Origin: Pogostemon cablin
Lineage: Eukaryota; Streptophyta; Magnoliopsida; Lamiales; Lamiaceae
DNA: 64,000 bases
Direction of reading: 5' to 3'
Assembly: GCA_023678885.1 (NCBI GenBank)
Contig: JAHCLQ010000882.1
Location: forward strand, 62,001 to 126,000
A program made the position numbers and the translations under genes. Below, piece by piece: positions 13,611-26,543 of this stretch. The notes beneath the pieces were generated by a model. It saw only the letters and a program-made list of their open reading frames with translations, was not told the DNA's origin and ran no database searches. Positions within the stretch are counted from its first letter, which is position 1, and every line of letters starts with the position of its first letter.

Positions 13611-14551
13611 TGTCACGCCCCGACCCCAGACAGAACGCGAAAACCGCCACGTTAACCATAAATTTCGCAGAATGGGTGCACTCCACTCCACAAAGTTTAT
13701 AGAAAACGTAAGGCTTGCTATCAAGTACCTGTAGAGCTGAACAACTGATAACAACGGGTACAACCCGAGGACATCATCTCAAAAAGTATCAACAAGGATT
13801 TACAAAGGTACAAAATACAATAGTGTAACTTAGTTTAAAGAAAATATACATGAACGATATAACATCGCGAAGGTACAAAAAGAACATCAAGGGGGTCACC
13901 AAATATAAACTATACAATCTCGCCAATGAATCCGTCAATTTACATAAAAGAGAAAGTACCCAAAACACGGATTGGATGACGAGCAAACGATAGGAAAACC
14001 TCCAACCAAAACGATATCAACAGCCTGAAAAGGAAAGAATGATGGGGGTGAGCAAAACCACTAGCTCAGTGAGGTGATAAGCCGGTCACACCGACCCTTA
14101 TACGAAGCATGTATTCCACTCGCGGTTCATAACATAAAATCCCACATTTCGTCCCACAATAACTATTTCTCACTCAGTATACATATTAATGAAAATAAAA
14201 ACCTTAGTGCACATTTACGAATAACACAATTAGTTCAAACAACATGTTATCACATAAAAGACGCGTGGGTAGTCAATATCCTCCTCGAACTGAGCTCTCC
14301 GTCGAGAGACAGTCCAAGCCCGTCACCGTTACTCTAGATAAAATGCACATTAATATTCTTTCTCAATACGCCAAGTGCTAAAGTTCACAATTCAATATCG
14401 ACGTGAATACTTGAAATGATCAAACATATAAACATATATGACATGCATGTCCCACACCGGTGACGTTGACTGAGCCTATAATAGACTGATCCATCTAACG
14501 ATCACCCTCCAGAGTATCAGTATTTGGCAAATGGACAGGTGCGCCGTTAGA

Positions 14552-14681
14552 TCTAACTCACCCAGGTTTGCCAATCACGGGCAACTTGGTTGTCACTCTA
14601 ACTCACCCGAACCGCGACAATTCGGGCTACTTAATCAATGTCGCTCCAACTCACCCGAACCGTGACCAATTCGGGCTACTT
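14552..14681 (-). repeat. Three-copy hairpin repeat inside LTR-2
   Basis: Reverse-complement counterpart of the LTR-1 repeat. The + strand shows AACTCACCC and CGGGCTACTT unit ends. Two intact CCCGAA/TTCGGG stems enclose CCGCGACAA- and CCGTGACCAA-type loops. Confidence 0.6.
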
Positions 14682-15564
14682 AACCTTGGTACCAGGCATA
14701 CATATGCATGTGCATCATAAGATGAATAACGACTCAAGTTAGAGTCTTAATTGGCATACAAGAATAACCAGAAATCAATAATACTCATAAAATGGCTAAC
14801 ATGACTCTAACCAGAGCAATCGAGCCAATCAGGCTCTTTACCACATAACATAATACCAAATAATTTTCTTATCAATTAACTAAAACTAAAATAAATGCAC
14901 ATTTATCGAGGGTCCACACATCCCACAAGGGAAGGCGTTCCCGAATTATCAACTCACAAGGAAGTGATTAACTCTCTCTGGAATCTGAAGTCGGTCCCTT
15001 ACCCTTCGTCGATGGTTCTTTACCTAGAAAGGAGATGAGCAATTAAAGACAAATTAAATATAACTAACTATTAGCGGTAACATCCCTTTCATTGCTAAAA
15101 ACAAATCCTAATCGAGTTCGAACGAGTCGATATTAAATAAAAATGGTATGTAACTCCTTAACATCAGTTCCCAATCCCACATAACCCGTTTCAATACATT
15201 AACTAAACGAAACGATAGAAAATAAGTTTGAATTCGACATAAAAATTCTGAAATTTTCCAGCTAGCGGCAGTTTACGAGAAAAATCATAACTAATTGTAG
15301 AATAATCGGATTGAGGCGTTTCAAGTGGCTACGGAAAGCTAACGAGTTCAGCTACGTACAGAAATTAAGTTTGCAAACTTTCAAGGGTAATAGCTATGTC
15401 AAAATCAGTTCGAACAGTCTGCAAATTACCCACATACCAAAAAGAAAAACCCCACAAAATTACAAAATCATGGAAGAAGGAAGCTTAATTCACACACCAC
15501 TTACCTCAAAACAACTTAGAAACCACCTAGGATGAGGGTTGTAAGGGAGAATTTGATCAACAAG

Positions 15565-15894
15565 GGTTTCTCCTCTTCACTCTTTTCTTTCCCCTCTTTT
15601 GCTTTTCTTCTCCCGTTCTTCTCTCTCTCTTTTTTTTTTAACTTTAGCCTTACTAATTATATATCAAGCCATTTAAGTGGGCTGAAACTTTGGGCCACAA
15701 AATAAATAAATAAATAAGTTTGGGCTTTCTAAAAAAATCTAGTTGGGCTTAATTGGGCTGGCCTTTTGGGCTATAAAAATAAATAAATAGGTTTTGGGCT
15801 TTCTAAAAAAAATCTAGTTGGGCTTAATTGGGCTGACCTTTTGGACTATAAAAATAAATAAATAGGTTTTGGGCTTTCTAAAAAAAATCTAGTT
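15565..15894 (-). promoter_or_regulatory. LTR-2 U3 promoter: site II tandem repeats, TATA box, GA-rich leader
   Basis: Read on the minus strand: three ~75-base units (15894 down to about 15670) with GGGCTT/TGGGCT on the + strand, a TATA box ATATATAA at 15664-15657, then a GA-rich leader (+ strand CT-rich, about 15640-15565) ending AAACCC. Same order as LTR-1, which supports transcription leftward in this copy. Confidence 0.58.
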
Positions 15895-18800
15895 GAACTA
15901 AGATATTATAATTTTGATGCTCATTTTCTCGTTTCCATGCATATTTACTTCATTTTGATTCAAATTTTGATGCATAATTTCTTCATCTTGATTGATATTT
16001 AATTCATTTTGATGCATATTTCCATCATTTTGACGCATATTTACTTCATTGCGATCAACATTTCCTTCGATTCGATGCATATTTTCTTCATTTCGATGTA
16101 TATTTCCTTCATTTTGATTCAGATTTACTTCATTACGTTCAACATTTCCTTTGTTTTGATGCATATTTTTTTCATTTTGATGCATATTTCTTCATTACGA
16201 TTAATATTTTCTTCATTTCGATGTATATTTACTTCATTTTGATGCATATTTACTTCATTACGATCAACATTTCTTTCGTTTCGATGCATATTTACTTCAT
16301 TTGATGCATATTTACCTCATTACAATCAACATTTCCTTCGTTTCGATGCCTATTTTTTTGTTTTGATGAACATTCACTTCATTTTGATGCTCATTTTCTT
16401 GTTTCGATGCATATTTACTTCATTTTGATTCAAATTTTGATGCATTTTTCTTTCGTTTCAATTGATATTTACCATATTTTGATGCATATTTCCTTCATTT
16501 TGGTGTAGATTTACACCATTACATTCAACATTTCCTTCATTTTGATACATATTTTCTTCATTTTGATGCATATTTACTTCATTACGATAAATATTTCCTT
16601 CGTTTCGATGTATATTTACTTCATTTTGATGCATGTTTACTTCATTACGATCAACATTTCCTTCGTTTTGATGCTTATTTACATCATTTTGATGCATATT
16701 TACCTCATTAAGATCTACATTTACTTTGTTTCGAAGCATATTTCTTTCATTTTGATAAATATTTACTTCATTTTGATGCATATTTACTTTATTTTGATGC
16801 AGATTTACTTCATTACAACATTTCCTTTGTTTTGATGCAGATTTACTTCATTACGATCAACATTTCCTTCGTTTCGATGTATATAATTACTTCATTTTGA
16901 TGCATATTTACTTCATATCGATGCATATTTTCTTCATTTTGATGCATATTTATTTCATTACGATCAACATTTCCTTCGTTTCAATGCATATTTACTTCAT
17001 TTTGATGCATGTTTATCTCATTATGAACAACATTTCTTTCGTTTCGATGCATATTTCTTTCTTTATGATGCACATTTACTTCATTTTGATGCTCATTTTC
17101 TCGTTTCGATGCATATTTACTTCATTTTGATTCAAATTTTGATGCATATTTACTTCGTTTCGATGCATTTTTCCTTTATTTCGATTGATATTTACTTAAT
17201 TTTGATGCATATTTACTAAATTACGATCAACATTTTCTTCGTTTCGATGCATATTTGCTTTATTTTGATGGATATTTACATCATTACGATCAACATTTCT
17301 TTCATTTTGATGCATATTTACTTTATTTCGATGCATATTTCCCTCATTTTGATGCATATTTACTTTATTACGACCAATATTTTCTTCGTTTCGATGCATA
17401 TTTACTTCATTATGATGCATTTACCTCATTATGATCAATATTTCCTTCGTTTCGATGCATATTTCTTTTGTTTTGTTGGACATTTACTTCATTTTGATGC
17501 TCATTTTCTCGTTTCCATGCATATTTACTTCATTTTGATTCAAATTTTGATGCATAATTTTTTCATTTTGATTGATATTTACTTCGTTTTGATGCATATT
17601 TCCATCATTTTGATGCATATTTACTTCATTGCGATCAACATTTCCTGCGATTCGATGCATATTTCCTTCATTTCGATTTATATTTCCTTCATTTTGATTC
17701 AGATTTACTTCATTACGTTCAACATTTCCTTTGTTTTGATGCATATTTTCTTCATTTTGATGCATATTTACTTCATTACGATCAATATTTTCTTCATTTT
17801 GATGTATATTTACTTCATTTTGATGCATATTTACTTCATTACGATCAACATTTCCTTCGTTTCGATGCATATTTACTTCATTTTGATGCATATTTACCTC
17901 ATTACGATCAACATTTCCTTCGTTTAGATGCCTATTTTTTTTGTTTTGATGCACATTTACTTCATTTTGATGCTCATTTTCTTGTTTCGATGCATATTTA
18001 CTTCATTTTGATTCAAATTTTGATGCATTTTTCTTTCGTTTCTATTGATATTTACCGTATTTTGATGCATATTTCCTTCATTTTGATGCAGATTTACTCC
18101 ATTACATTCAACATTTCCTTCGTTTTGATGCATATTTTCTTCATTTTGATGTATATTTACTTCATTACGATCAAAATTCTTCATTTCGATGTATATTTAC
18201 TTCATTTTGATGCATATTTACTTCATTACGATCAACATTTCCTTCGTTTTGATGCTTATTTACATCATTTTGATGCATATTACCTCATTAAGATCTACAT
18301 TTCCTTCGTTTCAATGAATATTTACTTCATTTTGATGCATATTTACTTCATTGCTATCAACATTTCATTCGTTTCGATGCATATTTACTTTATTTTGATG
18401 CATATTTACCTCATTACGATCAACATTTCCTTTGTTTTGATGCATTTTTTTTTTGTTTTGATGCATAATTACTTCATTTTGATGCTCATTTTCTTGTTTC
18501 GATGCATATTTACTTCATTTTGATTCAAATTTTTATGCATTTTTCTTTCATTTCAATTGATATTTACTTTATTTTGATGCATATTTCCTTCATTTTGATG
18601 CAGATTTACTCCATTACGTTCAACATTTCCTTCGTTTTATGCATATTTTCTTCATTTTGATGCATATTTACTTCATTACGATCAATATTTCCTTCGTTTC
18701 GATGTATATTTACTTCATTTTGATGTATATTTACTTCATTACGATCAACATTTCCTTCGTTTTGATGCTTATTTACATCATTTTGATGCATATTACCTCA

Positions 18801-19829
18801 TTAAGATCTATATTTCCTTCGTTTCGATGCATATTTCTTTCGTTTCAATGAATATTTACTTCATTTTGATGCATATTTACTTCATTGTGATCAAAATTTA
18901 CTTCGTTTCGATGCATATTTACTTTATTTTGATGCATGTTTACCTCATTATGATCAACATTTCCTTCGTTTCGATGCACATTTACTTTATTTTGATGCTC
19001 ATTTTCTCGTTTCGATGCATATTTACTTCACTTTTATTCTAATTTTGATGCATATTTACTTCGTTCGATGCATATTTCATTCATTTCGATTGATATTTAC
19101 TTAATTTTGATGCATATTTACTAAATTAAGATCAACATTTTCTTCGTTTCGATGCATATTTACTTTATTTTGAAGGATATTTACTTCATTACGATCAACA
19201 TTTCTTTCGTTTTGATGCATATTTAACTCATTTCGATGCATATTTCCTTCATTTTGATGCATATTTACTTTATTACGACCAACATTTCCTTCGTTTCGAT
19301 TCATATTTACTTAATTATGATGCATTTACCTCATTATGATCAATATTTCCTTCGTTTCGATGCATATTCTTTTGTTTTGATGGATATTTACTTCATTTTG
19401 ATGCTCATTTTCCCGTTTCGATGCATATTTACTTCATTTTGATTCAAATTTTGAGGCATAATTTCTTCATTTTTATTGATATTTACTTCGTTTTGATGCA
19501 TATTTCCAACGTTTTGATGCATATTTACTTCATTGCGATCAACATTTCCTTCGATTCGATGCATATTTCCTTCATTTCGATGTATATTTCTTTCATTTTG
19601 ATGTAGATTTACTTCATTACGTTCAACATTTCCTTTGTTTTGATGCATATTTTCTTCATTTTGATGCATATTTACTTCATTACGATCAATATTTTCTTCA
19701 TTTCGATGTATATTTACTTCATTTTGATGCATAATTACTTCATTACGATCAACATTTCCTTCGTTTCGATGCATATTTACTTCATTTTGATACATATTTA
19801 CCTCATTACGATCAACATTTCCTTCGTTT

Positions 19830-21804
19830 TTTATGCATATTTTTTTGTTTTGATGCATATTTACTTCATTTTGATGCTCATTTTCTTGTTACGATGCATA
19901 TTTACTTCATTTTGATACAAATTTTGATGCATTTTTCTTTCGTTTCAATTGATATTTATTTTATTTTGATGCATATTTCCTTCATTTTGATGCAGATTTA
20001 CTCCATTACGTTCAACATTTCCTTCATTTTATGCATATTTTCTTCATTTTTATGCATATTTACTTCATTACGATCAATATTTCCTTCGTTTCGATGTATA
20101 TTTACTTCATTTTGATGTATATTTACTTCATTACGATCAACATTTCCTTCGTTTTGATGCTTATTTACATCATTTTGACGCATATTACCTCATTAAGATC
20201 TACATTTCCTTCGTTTCGATGCATACTTCTTTCGTTTCAATGAATATTTACTTCATTTTGATGCATATTTACTTCATTGCGATCAACATTTCCTTCGTTT
20301 CGATGCATATTTACTTCATTTTGATGCAAGTTTATCTCATTATGATCAACATTTCCTTCGTTTCGATGCATATTTCTTTCGTTTTGATGCACATTTAATT
20401 CATTTTGATGCTCATTTTCTCGTTTCGATGCATATTTACTTCATTTTGATTCAAATTTTGATGCATATTTACTTCGTTCAATGAATATTTCCTTCATTTC
20501 GATTGATATTTACTTAATTTTGATGCATATTTACTAAATTATGATCAACATTTTATTCATTTCGATGCATATTTACTTTATTTTGATGGATATTTACTTC
20601 ATTACGATCAACATTTCTTCAGTTTTGATGCATATTTACTTCATTTCGATGCATATTTCCTTCATTTTGATGCATATTTATTTTATTACGACCAACATTT
20701 CCTTCGTTTCGATGCATATTTACTTCATTATGATGCATTTACCTCATTATGATCAACATTTCCTTTGTTTCGATGATATTTCTTTTTTTTATGGACATTT
20801 ACTTCATTTTGATGCACATTTTCTCGTTTCGATGCATATTTACTTCATTTTGATTCATATTTTGAGGCATAATTTCTTCATTTTGATTGATATTTACTTC
20901 ATTTTGATGAATATTTCCAACGTTTTGATGCATATTTACTTCACTGCGATCAACATTTAATTCGATTCGATGCATATATCCTTCATTTCGATGTATATTT
21001 CCTTCATTTTGATGCAGATTTACTTCATTTTGATGCATATTTACTTCATTACGATCAATATTTTCTTCATTTCGATGCATATTTACTTCATTTTGATGCA
21101 TATTTACCTCATTACGATGAACATTTCCTTCGTTTTGATGCCTATTTTTTTTGTTTTGATGCACATTTACTTCATTTTGATGCTCATTTTCTTGTTTCGA
21201 TGCATATTTACTTCATTTTGATTCATTTTTCTTTCGTTTCAATTGATATTTACCTTATTTTGATGCATATTTCCTTCATTTTGATGCAGATTTACTCCAT
21301 TACGTTCAACATTTCCTTCATTTTGATACATATTTTCTTCTTTTTGATGCATATTTACTTGATTACGATCAATATTTCCTTCATTTCGATGTATATTTAC
21401 TTTATTTTGATGCATGTTTACTTCATTACGATCAACATTTCCTTCGTTTTGATGCTTATTTACATCATTTTGATGCATATTTACCTCAATAAGATCTACA
21501 TTTACTTTGTTTCGAAGCATATTTCTTTTATTTTGATAAATATTTACTTCATTTTGATGCATATTTACTTTATTTTGATGCAGATTTACTTCATTACGTT
21601 CAACATTTCCTTTGTTTTGATGCATATTTTCTTCATTTTGATGCATATTTACTTCATTACGATCAATATTTCCTTCGTTTCGAGGTATATTAACTTCATT
21701 TTGATGTTTATTTATTTCATTACGATCAACATTTCCTTCGTTTTGATGCTTATTTACACCATTTTGATGCATATTTACCTCATTAAGATCTACATTTCCT
21801 TCAT
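19830..21804 (+). repeat. ~2 kb block present three times (19.8, 29.8 and 31.9 kb)
   Basis: This stretch recurs at about 29808-31782 (offset 9,978) as well as in the 12,102-base copy at 31932-33906. Shared markers are the GTTACGATGC header variant, the TTTTATGCATATTTTC short monomer, the GATGATATTTC short monomer and the GATGCACATTTTC b header. Two of the three copies are nearly adjacent, meeting near 31.8 kb, which places the 12.1 kb junction inside a block that was already duplicated. Confidence 0.78.
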
Positions 21805-24245
21805 TTCGAAGCATATTTATTTCATTACGATCAACATTTCCTTCGTTTAAATGCATATTTACTTAATTTTAATGCATGTTTACCTCATTATAAACAACAT
21901 TTCTTTCATTTCGATGCATATTTCTTTCGTTTTGATGCACATTTACATCATTTTGATGCTCATTTTCTCATTTCGATGCATATTTACTTCATTTTGATTC
22001 AAATTTTGATGCATATTTAATTCGTTTCGATGCATTTTTCCTTCATTTCGATTTATATTTACTTAATTTTGATGCATATTTACTAAATTACGATCAACAT
22101 TTTCTTTGTGTCGATGCATATTTACTTTATTTTGATGGATATTTACTTCATTACGATCAACATTTCTTTCATTTTGATGCATATTTACTTCATTTCGATG
22201 CATATTTCCTTCATTTTGATGCATATTTACTTTATTACCAGCAACATTTCCTTCATTTCGGTGCATATTTACTTTATTATGACGCATTTACCTCATTATG
22301 ATCAACATTTCCTTCGTTTCGATGCATATTTCTTTTGTTTTAATGGACATTTACTTCATTTTGATGCTCATTTTCTCGTTTCCATGCATATTTACTTCAT
22401 TTTGATTCAAATTTTGAGGCATAATTTCTTCATTTTGATTGATATTTACTTCGTTTTGATGCATATTTCCAACGTTTTGATGCATATTTACTTCATTGCG
22501 ATCAACATTTCCTTCGATTCGATGCATATTTCTTTCATTTCGATGTATATTTCTTTCATTTTGATGTAGATTTACTTCATTACGTTCAACATTTCCTTTG
22601 TTTTGATGCATATTTTCTTCATTTTGATGCATATTTACTTCATTACGATTAATATTTTCTTCATTTCGATGTATATTTACTTCATTTTGATGCATATTTA
22701 CTTCATTACGATCAACATTTCCTTCGTTTCGATGCATATTTACTTCATTTTGATGCATATTTACCTCATTACGATCAACATTTCCTTCGTTTTGATGCCT
22801 ATTTTTTTGTTTTGATGCACATTTACTTCATTTTGATGCTCATTTTCTTGTTTCGATGCATATTTACTTCATTTTGATTCAAATTTTGATTCATTTTTCT
22901 TACGTTTCAATTGATATTTACATTATTTTGATGCATATTTCCGTCATTTTGATGCAGATTTACTCCATTATGTTCAACATTTCCTTCATTTTGATGCATA
23001 TTTTCTTCATTTTGATTCATATTTACTTTATTACGATCAATATTTCCTTCGTTTCGATGTATATTTACTTCATTTTGATGCTTATTTACTTCATTACGAT
23101 CAACATTTCCTTCGTTTTGATGCTTATTTACACCATTTTGATGCATATTTACCTCATTAAGATCTACATTTCCTTCGTTTCGAAGCATATTTATTTCATT
23201 ACGATCAACATTTTCTTCGTTTCAATGCATATTTACTTAATTTTGATTCATGTTTACCTCATTATAAACAATATTTCTTTCATTTCGATGCATATTTCTT
23301 TCGTTTTGATGCACATTTACATCATTTTGATGCTCATTTTCTCGTTTCGATGCATATTTACTTCATTTTGATTAAAATTTTGATGCATATTTAATTCGTT
23401 TCGATGCATTTTTCCTTCATTTCGATTGATATTTACTTAATTTTGATGCATATTTAATAAATTACGATCAACATTTTCTTCGTTTCGATGCATATTTACT
23501 TTATTTTGATGGATATTTACTTCATTACGATCAACATTTCTTTCATTTTGATGCATATTTACTTCATTTCGATGCATATTTCCTTCATTTTGATGCATAT
23601 TTACTTTATTACGACCAACATTTCCTTCGTTACTGTGCATATTTAACTTCATTATGATGCATTTACCTCATTATGATCAACATTTCCTTCGTTTCGATGC
23701 ATATTTCTTTTGTTTTGATGGACATTTACTTCATTTTGATGCTCATTTTCTCGTTTCCATGCATATTTACTTCATTTTGATTCAAATTTTGATGCATAAT
23801 TTCTTCATTTTGATTGATATTTACTTCGTTTTGATGCATATTTCCATCATTTTGATGCATATTTACTTCATTGCGATCAGGATTTCCTTCGATTCGATGC
23901 ATATTTCCTTCAATTCGATGCATATTTTCTTCATTTCGATATATATTTACTTCATTTTGATGCATATTTACCTCATTACGATCAACATTTCCTTCGTTTA
24001 GATGCCTATTTTTTTGTTTTGATGCTCATTTTCTTGTTTCGATGCATATTTACTTCATTTTGATTCAAATTTTGATGCATTTTTCTTTCGTTTCAATTGA
24101 TATTTACCATATTTTGATGCGTATTTCCTTCATTTTGGTGCAGATTTACACCATTACATTCAACATTTCCTTCATTTTGATACATATTTTCTTCATTTTG
24201 ATGCATATCTACCTCATTACGACCAATATTTCCTTCGTTTCGATG

Positions 24246-24250
24246 TATAT
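24246..24250. other. Left target-site duplication of LTR-3
   Basis: TATAT before the element is repeated exactly as TATAT at 26544-26548 after it. The uninterrupted monomer reads GATGTATATTTAC, so this is a perfect 5-base duplication and fixes both element ends. The same pair recurs around LTR-4 at 36348-36352 and 38646-38650. Confidence 0.85.
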
Positions 24251-24266
24251 TATAATATCTTAGTTC

Positions 24267-24588
24267 AACTAGATTTTTTTTAGAAAGCCCAAAACCTATT
24301 TATTTATTTTTATAGCCCAAAAGGCAAGCCCAATTAAGCCCAACTAGATTTTTTTTAGAAAGCCCAAAACCTATTTATTTATTTTTATAGCCCAAAAGGT
24401 CAGCCCAATTAAGCCCAACTAGATTTTTTTAGAAAGCCCAAACTTATTTATTTATTTTGTGGCCCAAAGTTTCAGCTCACTTAAATGGCCTGATATATAA
24501 TTAGTAAGGCTAAAGTTAAAAAAAAAGAGAGAAGAACGGGAGAAGAAAAGCAAAAGAGGGGAAAGAAGAGAGTAAAGAGGAGAAACCC
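24267..24588 (+). promoter_or_regulatory. LTR-3 U3 promoter: three 75-bp site II units, TATA box, GA leader
   Basis: Units start at 24267, 24342 and 24417 with AACTAGATTTTTTT. They carry AGCCCAAAACC, a TATTTATTTATTTTTATAGC stretch, AGCCCA and CCCAATTAAGCCC. The third unit is diverged and ends in GTGGCCCAAAG. ATATATAA (24493-24500) is followed 16 bases later by A- and then GA-rich DNA running into GAGAAACCC. Site II (TGGGCC/T) arrays and AAACCC leaders are known from highly expressed plant genes. That this LTR uses them is inference. Confidence 0.62.
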
Positions 24589-24647
24589 TTGTTGATCAAA
24601 TTCTCCCTTACAACCCTCATCCTAGGTGGTGTCTATGTTGTTTTGAG

Positions 24648-26128
24648 GTAAGTGGTGTGTGAATTAAGCTTCCTTCTTCCATGATTTTGTAATTTTGTGG
24701 GGTTTTTCTTTTTGGTATGTGGGTAATTTGCAGACTGTTCGAACTGATTTTGACATAGCTATTGCCATCGAAACTTTGCAAACTTAATTTCTGTACGTAG
24801 CTGAACTCGTTAGCTTTCCGTAGCCACTTGAAACGCCTCAATCCGATTATTCTACAATTAGTTATGATTTTTCTCGTAAACTGCCGCTAGCTGGAAAATT
24901 TAAGAAATTTTATGTCGAATTCAAACTTATTTTTTTATCGTTTCGTTTAGTTAATGTATTGAAACGGTTATATGGGATTGGGAACTGATGTTAAGGAGTT
25001 ACATGCCATTTTTATTTAATATCGACTCGTTCGAACTCGATTAGGATTTGTTTTTAGCAATGAAAGGGATGTTAACGCTAATAGTTAGTTATATTTAATT
25101 TGTCATAAATTGCCCATCTCCTTTCTAGGTAAAGAACCATCGACGAAGGGCAAGGGACCGACTTCAGATTCCGGAGAGAGTTAATCACTTCCTTGTGAGT
25201 TGATAATTCGGGAACGCCTTCTCTTGTGGGAAGTGTGGACCCTCGATAAATGTGCATTTATTTTAGTTTTAGTTAATTGATAAGAAAATTATTTGGTATT
25301 GTGTTATGTGGTAAAGAGCCTGATTGGCTCGATTGCTCTGGTTAGAGTCATGTTAGTCATTTTATGAGTATTATTGATTTCTGGTTATTCTTGTGTGCCA
25401 ATTAAGACTCTAACTTGAGTCGTTATTCATCTTATGATGCACATGCATATGTATGCCTGGTACCAAGGTTAAGTAGCCCGAATTGGTCACGGTTCGGGTG
25501 AGTTGGAGCGACATTGGTTAAGTAGCCCGAATTGTCGCGGTTCGGGTGAGTTAGAGTGACAACCAAGTTGCCCGGGATTGGCAAACCAGGGTGAGTTAGA
25601 TCTAACGGGGCACCTGTCCATTTGCCAAATACTGATACTCTGGAGGGTGATCGTTAGATGGATTAGTCTATTATAGATTCAGTCAACGTCACCGGTGTGG
25701 GACATGCATGTCATATATGTTTATATGTTTGATCATTTCAAGTATTCACGTCGATATTGAATTGTGAACTTTAGCACTTGGCGTGTTGAGAAAGAATATT
25801 AATGTGCATTTTATCTAGAGTAACGGTGACGGGCTTGGACTGTCTCTCGACGGAGAGCTCAGTTCGAGGAGGATATTGACTACCCACGCGTCTTTTATGT
25901 GATAACATGTTGTTTGAACTAATTGTGTTATTCGTAAATGTGCACTAAGGTTTTTATTTTCATTAATATGTATACTGAGTGAGAAATAGTTATTGTGGGA
26001 CGAAATGTGGGATTTTATGTTATGAACCGCAAGTGGAATACATGCTTCGTATAAGGGTCGGGGTGACCGGCTTATCACCTCACTGAGCTAGTGGTTTTGC
26101 TCACCCCCCATCATTCTTTCCTTTTCAG
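24648..26128 (+). other. Candidate intron-like interval within LTR-3
   Basis: GAG|GTAAGT at 24645-24653 is a strong plant 5' splice site match, about 60 bases after the GA-rich leader. TTCTTTCCTTTTCAG ending at 26128 is a good 3' splice site match. A nearer acceptor, CTCCTTTCTAG, ends at 25128. Both signals are kept in all four copies: donors at 10053, 15504 (minus), 24648 and 36750; distal acceptors ending at 11535, 14025 (minus), 26128 and 38230. This is signal matching only, with no transcript evidence. Confidence 0.3.
25471..25600 (+). repeat. Three-copy hairpin repeat inside LTR-3
   Basis: Units begin at 25471, 25520 and 25565. Stems CCCGAA/TTCGGG pair 25477-25482 with 25493-25498 and 25526-25531 with 25541-25546. 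The third unit (GCCCGGGATTGGC...GGGTGAGTTAGA) has lost the stem. The neighbouring stem-loops have loops of 10 and 9 bases. Confidence 0.62.
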
Positions 26129-26543
26129 GCTGTTGATATCGTTTTGGTTGGAGCTTTTCCTATCGTTTGCTCGTCATCCAATCCGTGTTTTGGGTACTTT
26201 CTCTTTTATGTAAATTGACGGATTCATTGGCGAGATTGTATAGTTTATATTTGGTGACCCCCTTGATGTTCTTTTTGTACCTTCGCGATGTTATATCGTT
26301 CATGTATATTTTCTTTAAACTAAGTTACACCGTTGTATTTTGTACCTTTGTAAATCCTTGTTGATACTTTTTGAGATGATGACCTCGGGTTGTACCCGTT
26401 GTTATCAGTTGTTCAGCTCTACAGGTACTTGATAGCAAGCCTTACGTTTTCTATAAACTTTGTGGAGTGGAGTGCACCCATTCTGCGAAATTTATGGTTA
26501 ACGTGGCGGTTGTCGCGTTCTGTCTGGGGGTCGGGGCGTGACA

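Larger units (their letters stand above)
13611..15910 (-). mobile_element. Solo LTR, copy 2 (2,300 bp), inverted relative to the other copies
   Basis: On the + strand it starts TGTCACGCCCCGACC and ends GATATTATA, the reverse complement of copies 1, 3 and 4. It therefore has the same noncanonical TA...CA ends. Flanks ATTGT/ATTTT make a near-perfect 5-base target duplication. It interrupts the monomer just before a b-block header, and the array resumes in register. No primer site, polypurine tract or coding domain adjoins either end. Scattered substitutions and small indels separate it from copies 1 and 3, so it is an independent insertion. With copy 1 it brackets 1.66 kb of satellite in inverted orientation, but neither the flanks nor the intervening DNA suggest that the pair is one element. 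Confidence 0.82.
15911..24250 (+). repeat. 21-bp satellite array, segment 3
   Basis: It resumes exactly at the b header interrupted by LTR-2. Headers: 15916 b, 16386 c, 17088 a, 17496 b, 17969 c, 18481 c, 18994 a, 19400 b, 19873 c, 20407 a, 20811 b (GATGCACATTTTC variant), 21179 c, 21955 a, 22363 b, 22835 c, 23329 a, 23738 b, 24021 c. Most spacings are 400-500 bases. The 16386 and 21179 c blocks are about 700-780 because b-type middle sequence has been joined in, and the b block from 23738 is short (283 bases). From 19746 on this segment is the left copy of the 12.1 kb duplication. No gene seen. Confidence 0.96.
24251..26543 (+). mobile_element. Solo LTR, copy 3 (2,293 bp) with perfect 5-bp target duplication
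   Basis: Starts TATAATATC, ends CGTGACA and is flanked by TATAT on both sides, which defines the element as TA...CA rather than the usual TG...CA. The internal order is three 75-base site II units (24267, 24342, 24417), a TATA box (24493-24500), a GA-rich leader to about 24588, a donor-like GTAAGT at 24648-24653, a three-unit hairpin repeat (25471-25600), an acceptor-like CCTTTTCAG ending at 26128, and TGTA-rich DNA near 26335-26352 that could serve polyadenylation. No coding domain, primer site or polypurine tract is attached. It sits inside a c block, and the GATGTATATTTACTTC monomer continues across it. Clade assignment within Gypsy is uncertain. Confidence 0.85.

Noticed and set aside
9646..15910. 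LTR-1 and LTR-2 as terminal inverted repeats of one 6.3 kb transposon or foldback element
   Set aside because: The interior is ordinary satellite in register with both outer flanks, and LTR-2 has its own near-perfect 5-base target duplication. Two separate insertions explain it.
25815..26078. An 87-codon antisense frame in LTR-2, LTR-3 and LTR-4 (also 14074-14337, 37917-38180)
   Set aside because: It is broken by small indels in LTR-1, lies antisense and has no recognisable domain. Young LTR copies share chance frames.
24251..26543. Helitron or terminal-inverted-repeat DNA transposon instead of an LTR
   Set aside because: The ends TATAATATC and CGTGACA are not inverted repeats. There is a 5-base target duplication, which Helitrons lack, and no CTRR end with the usual upstream hairpin. 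Promoter order fits an LTR.
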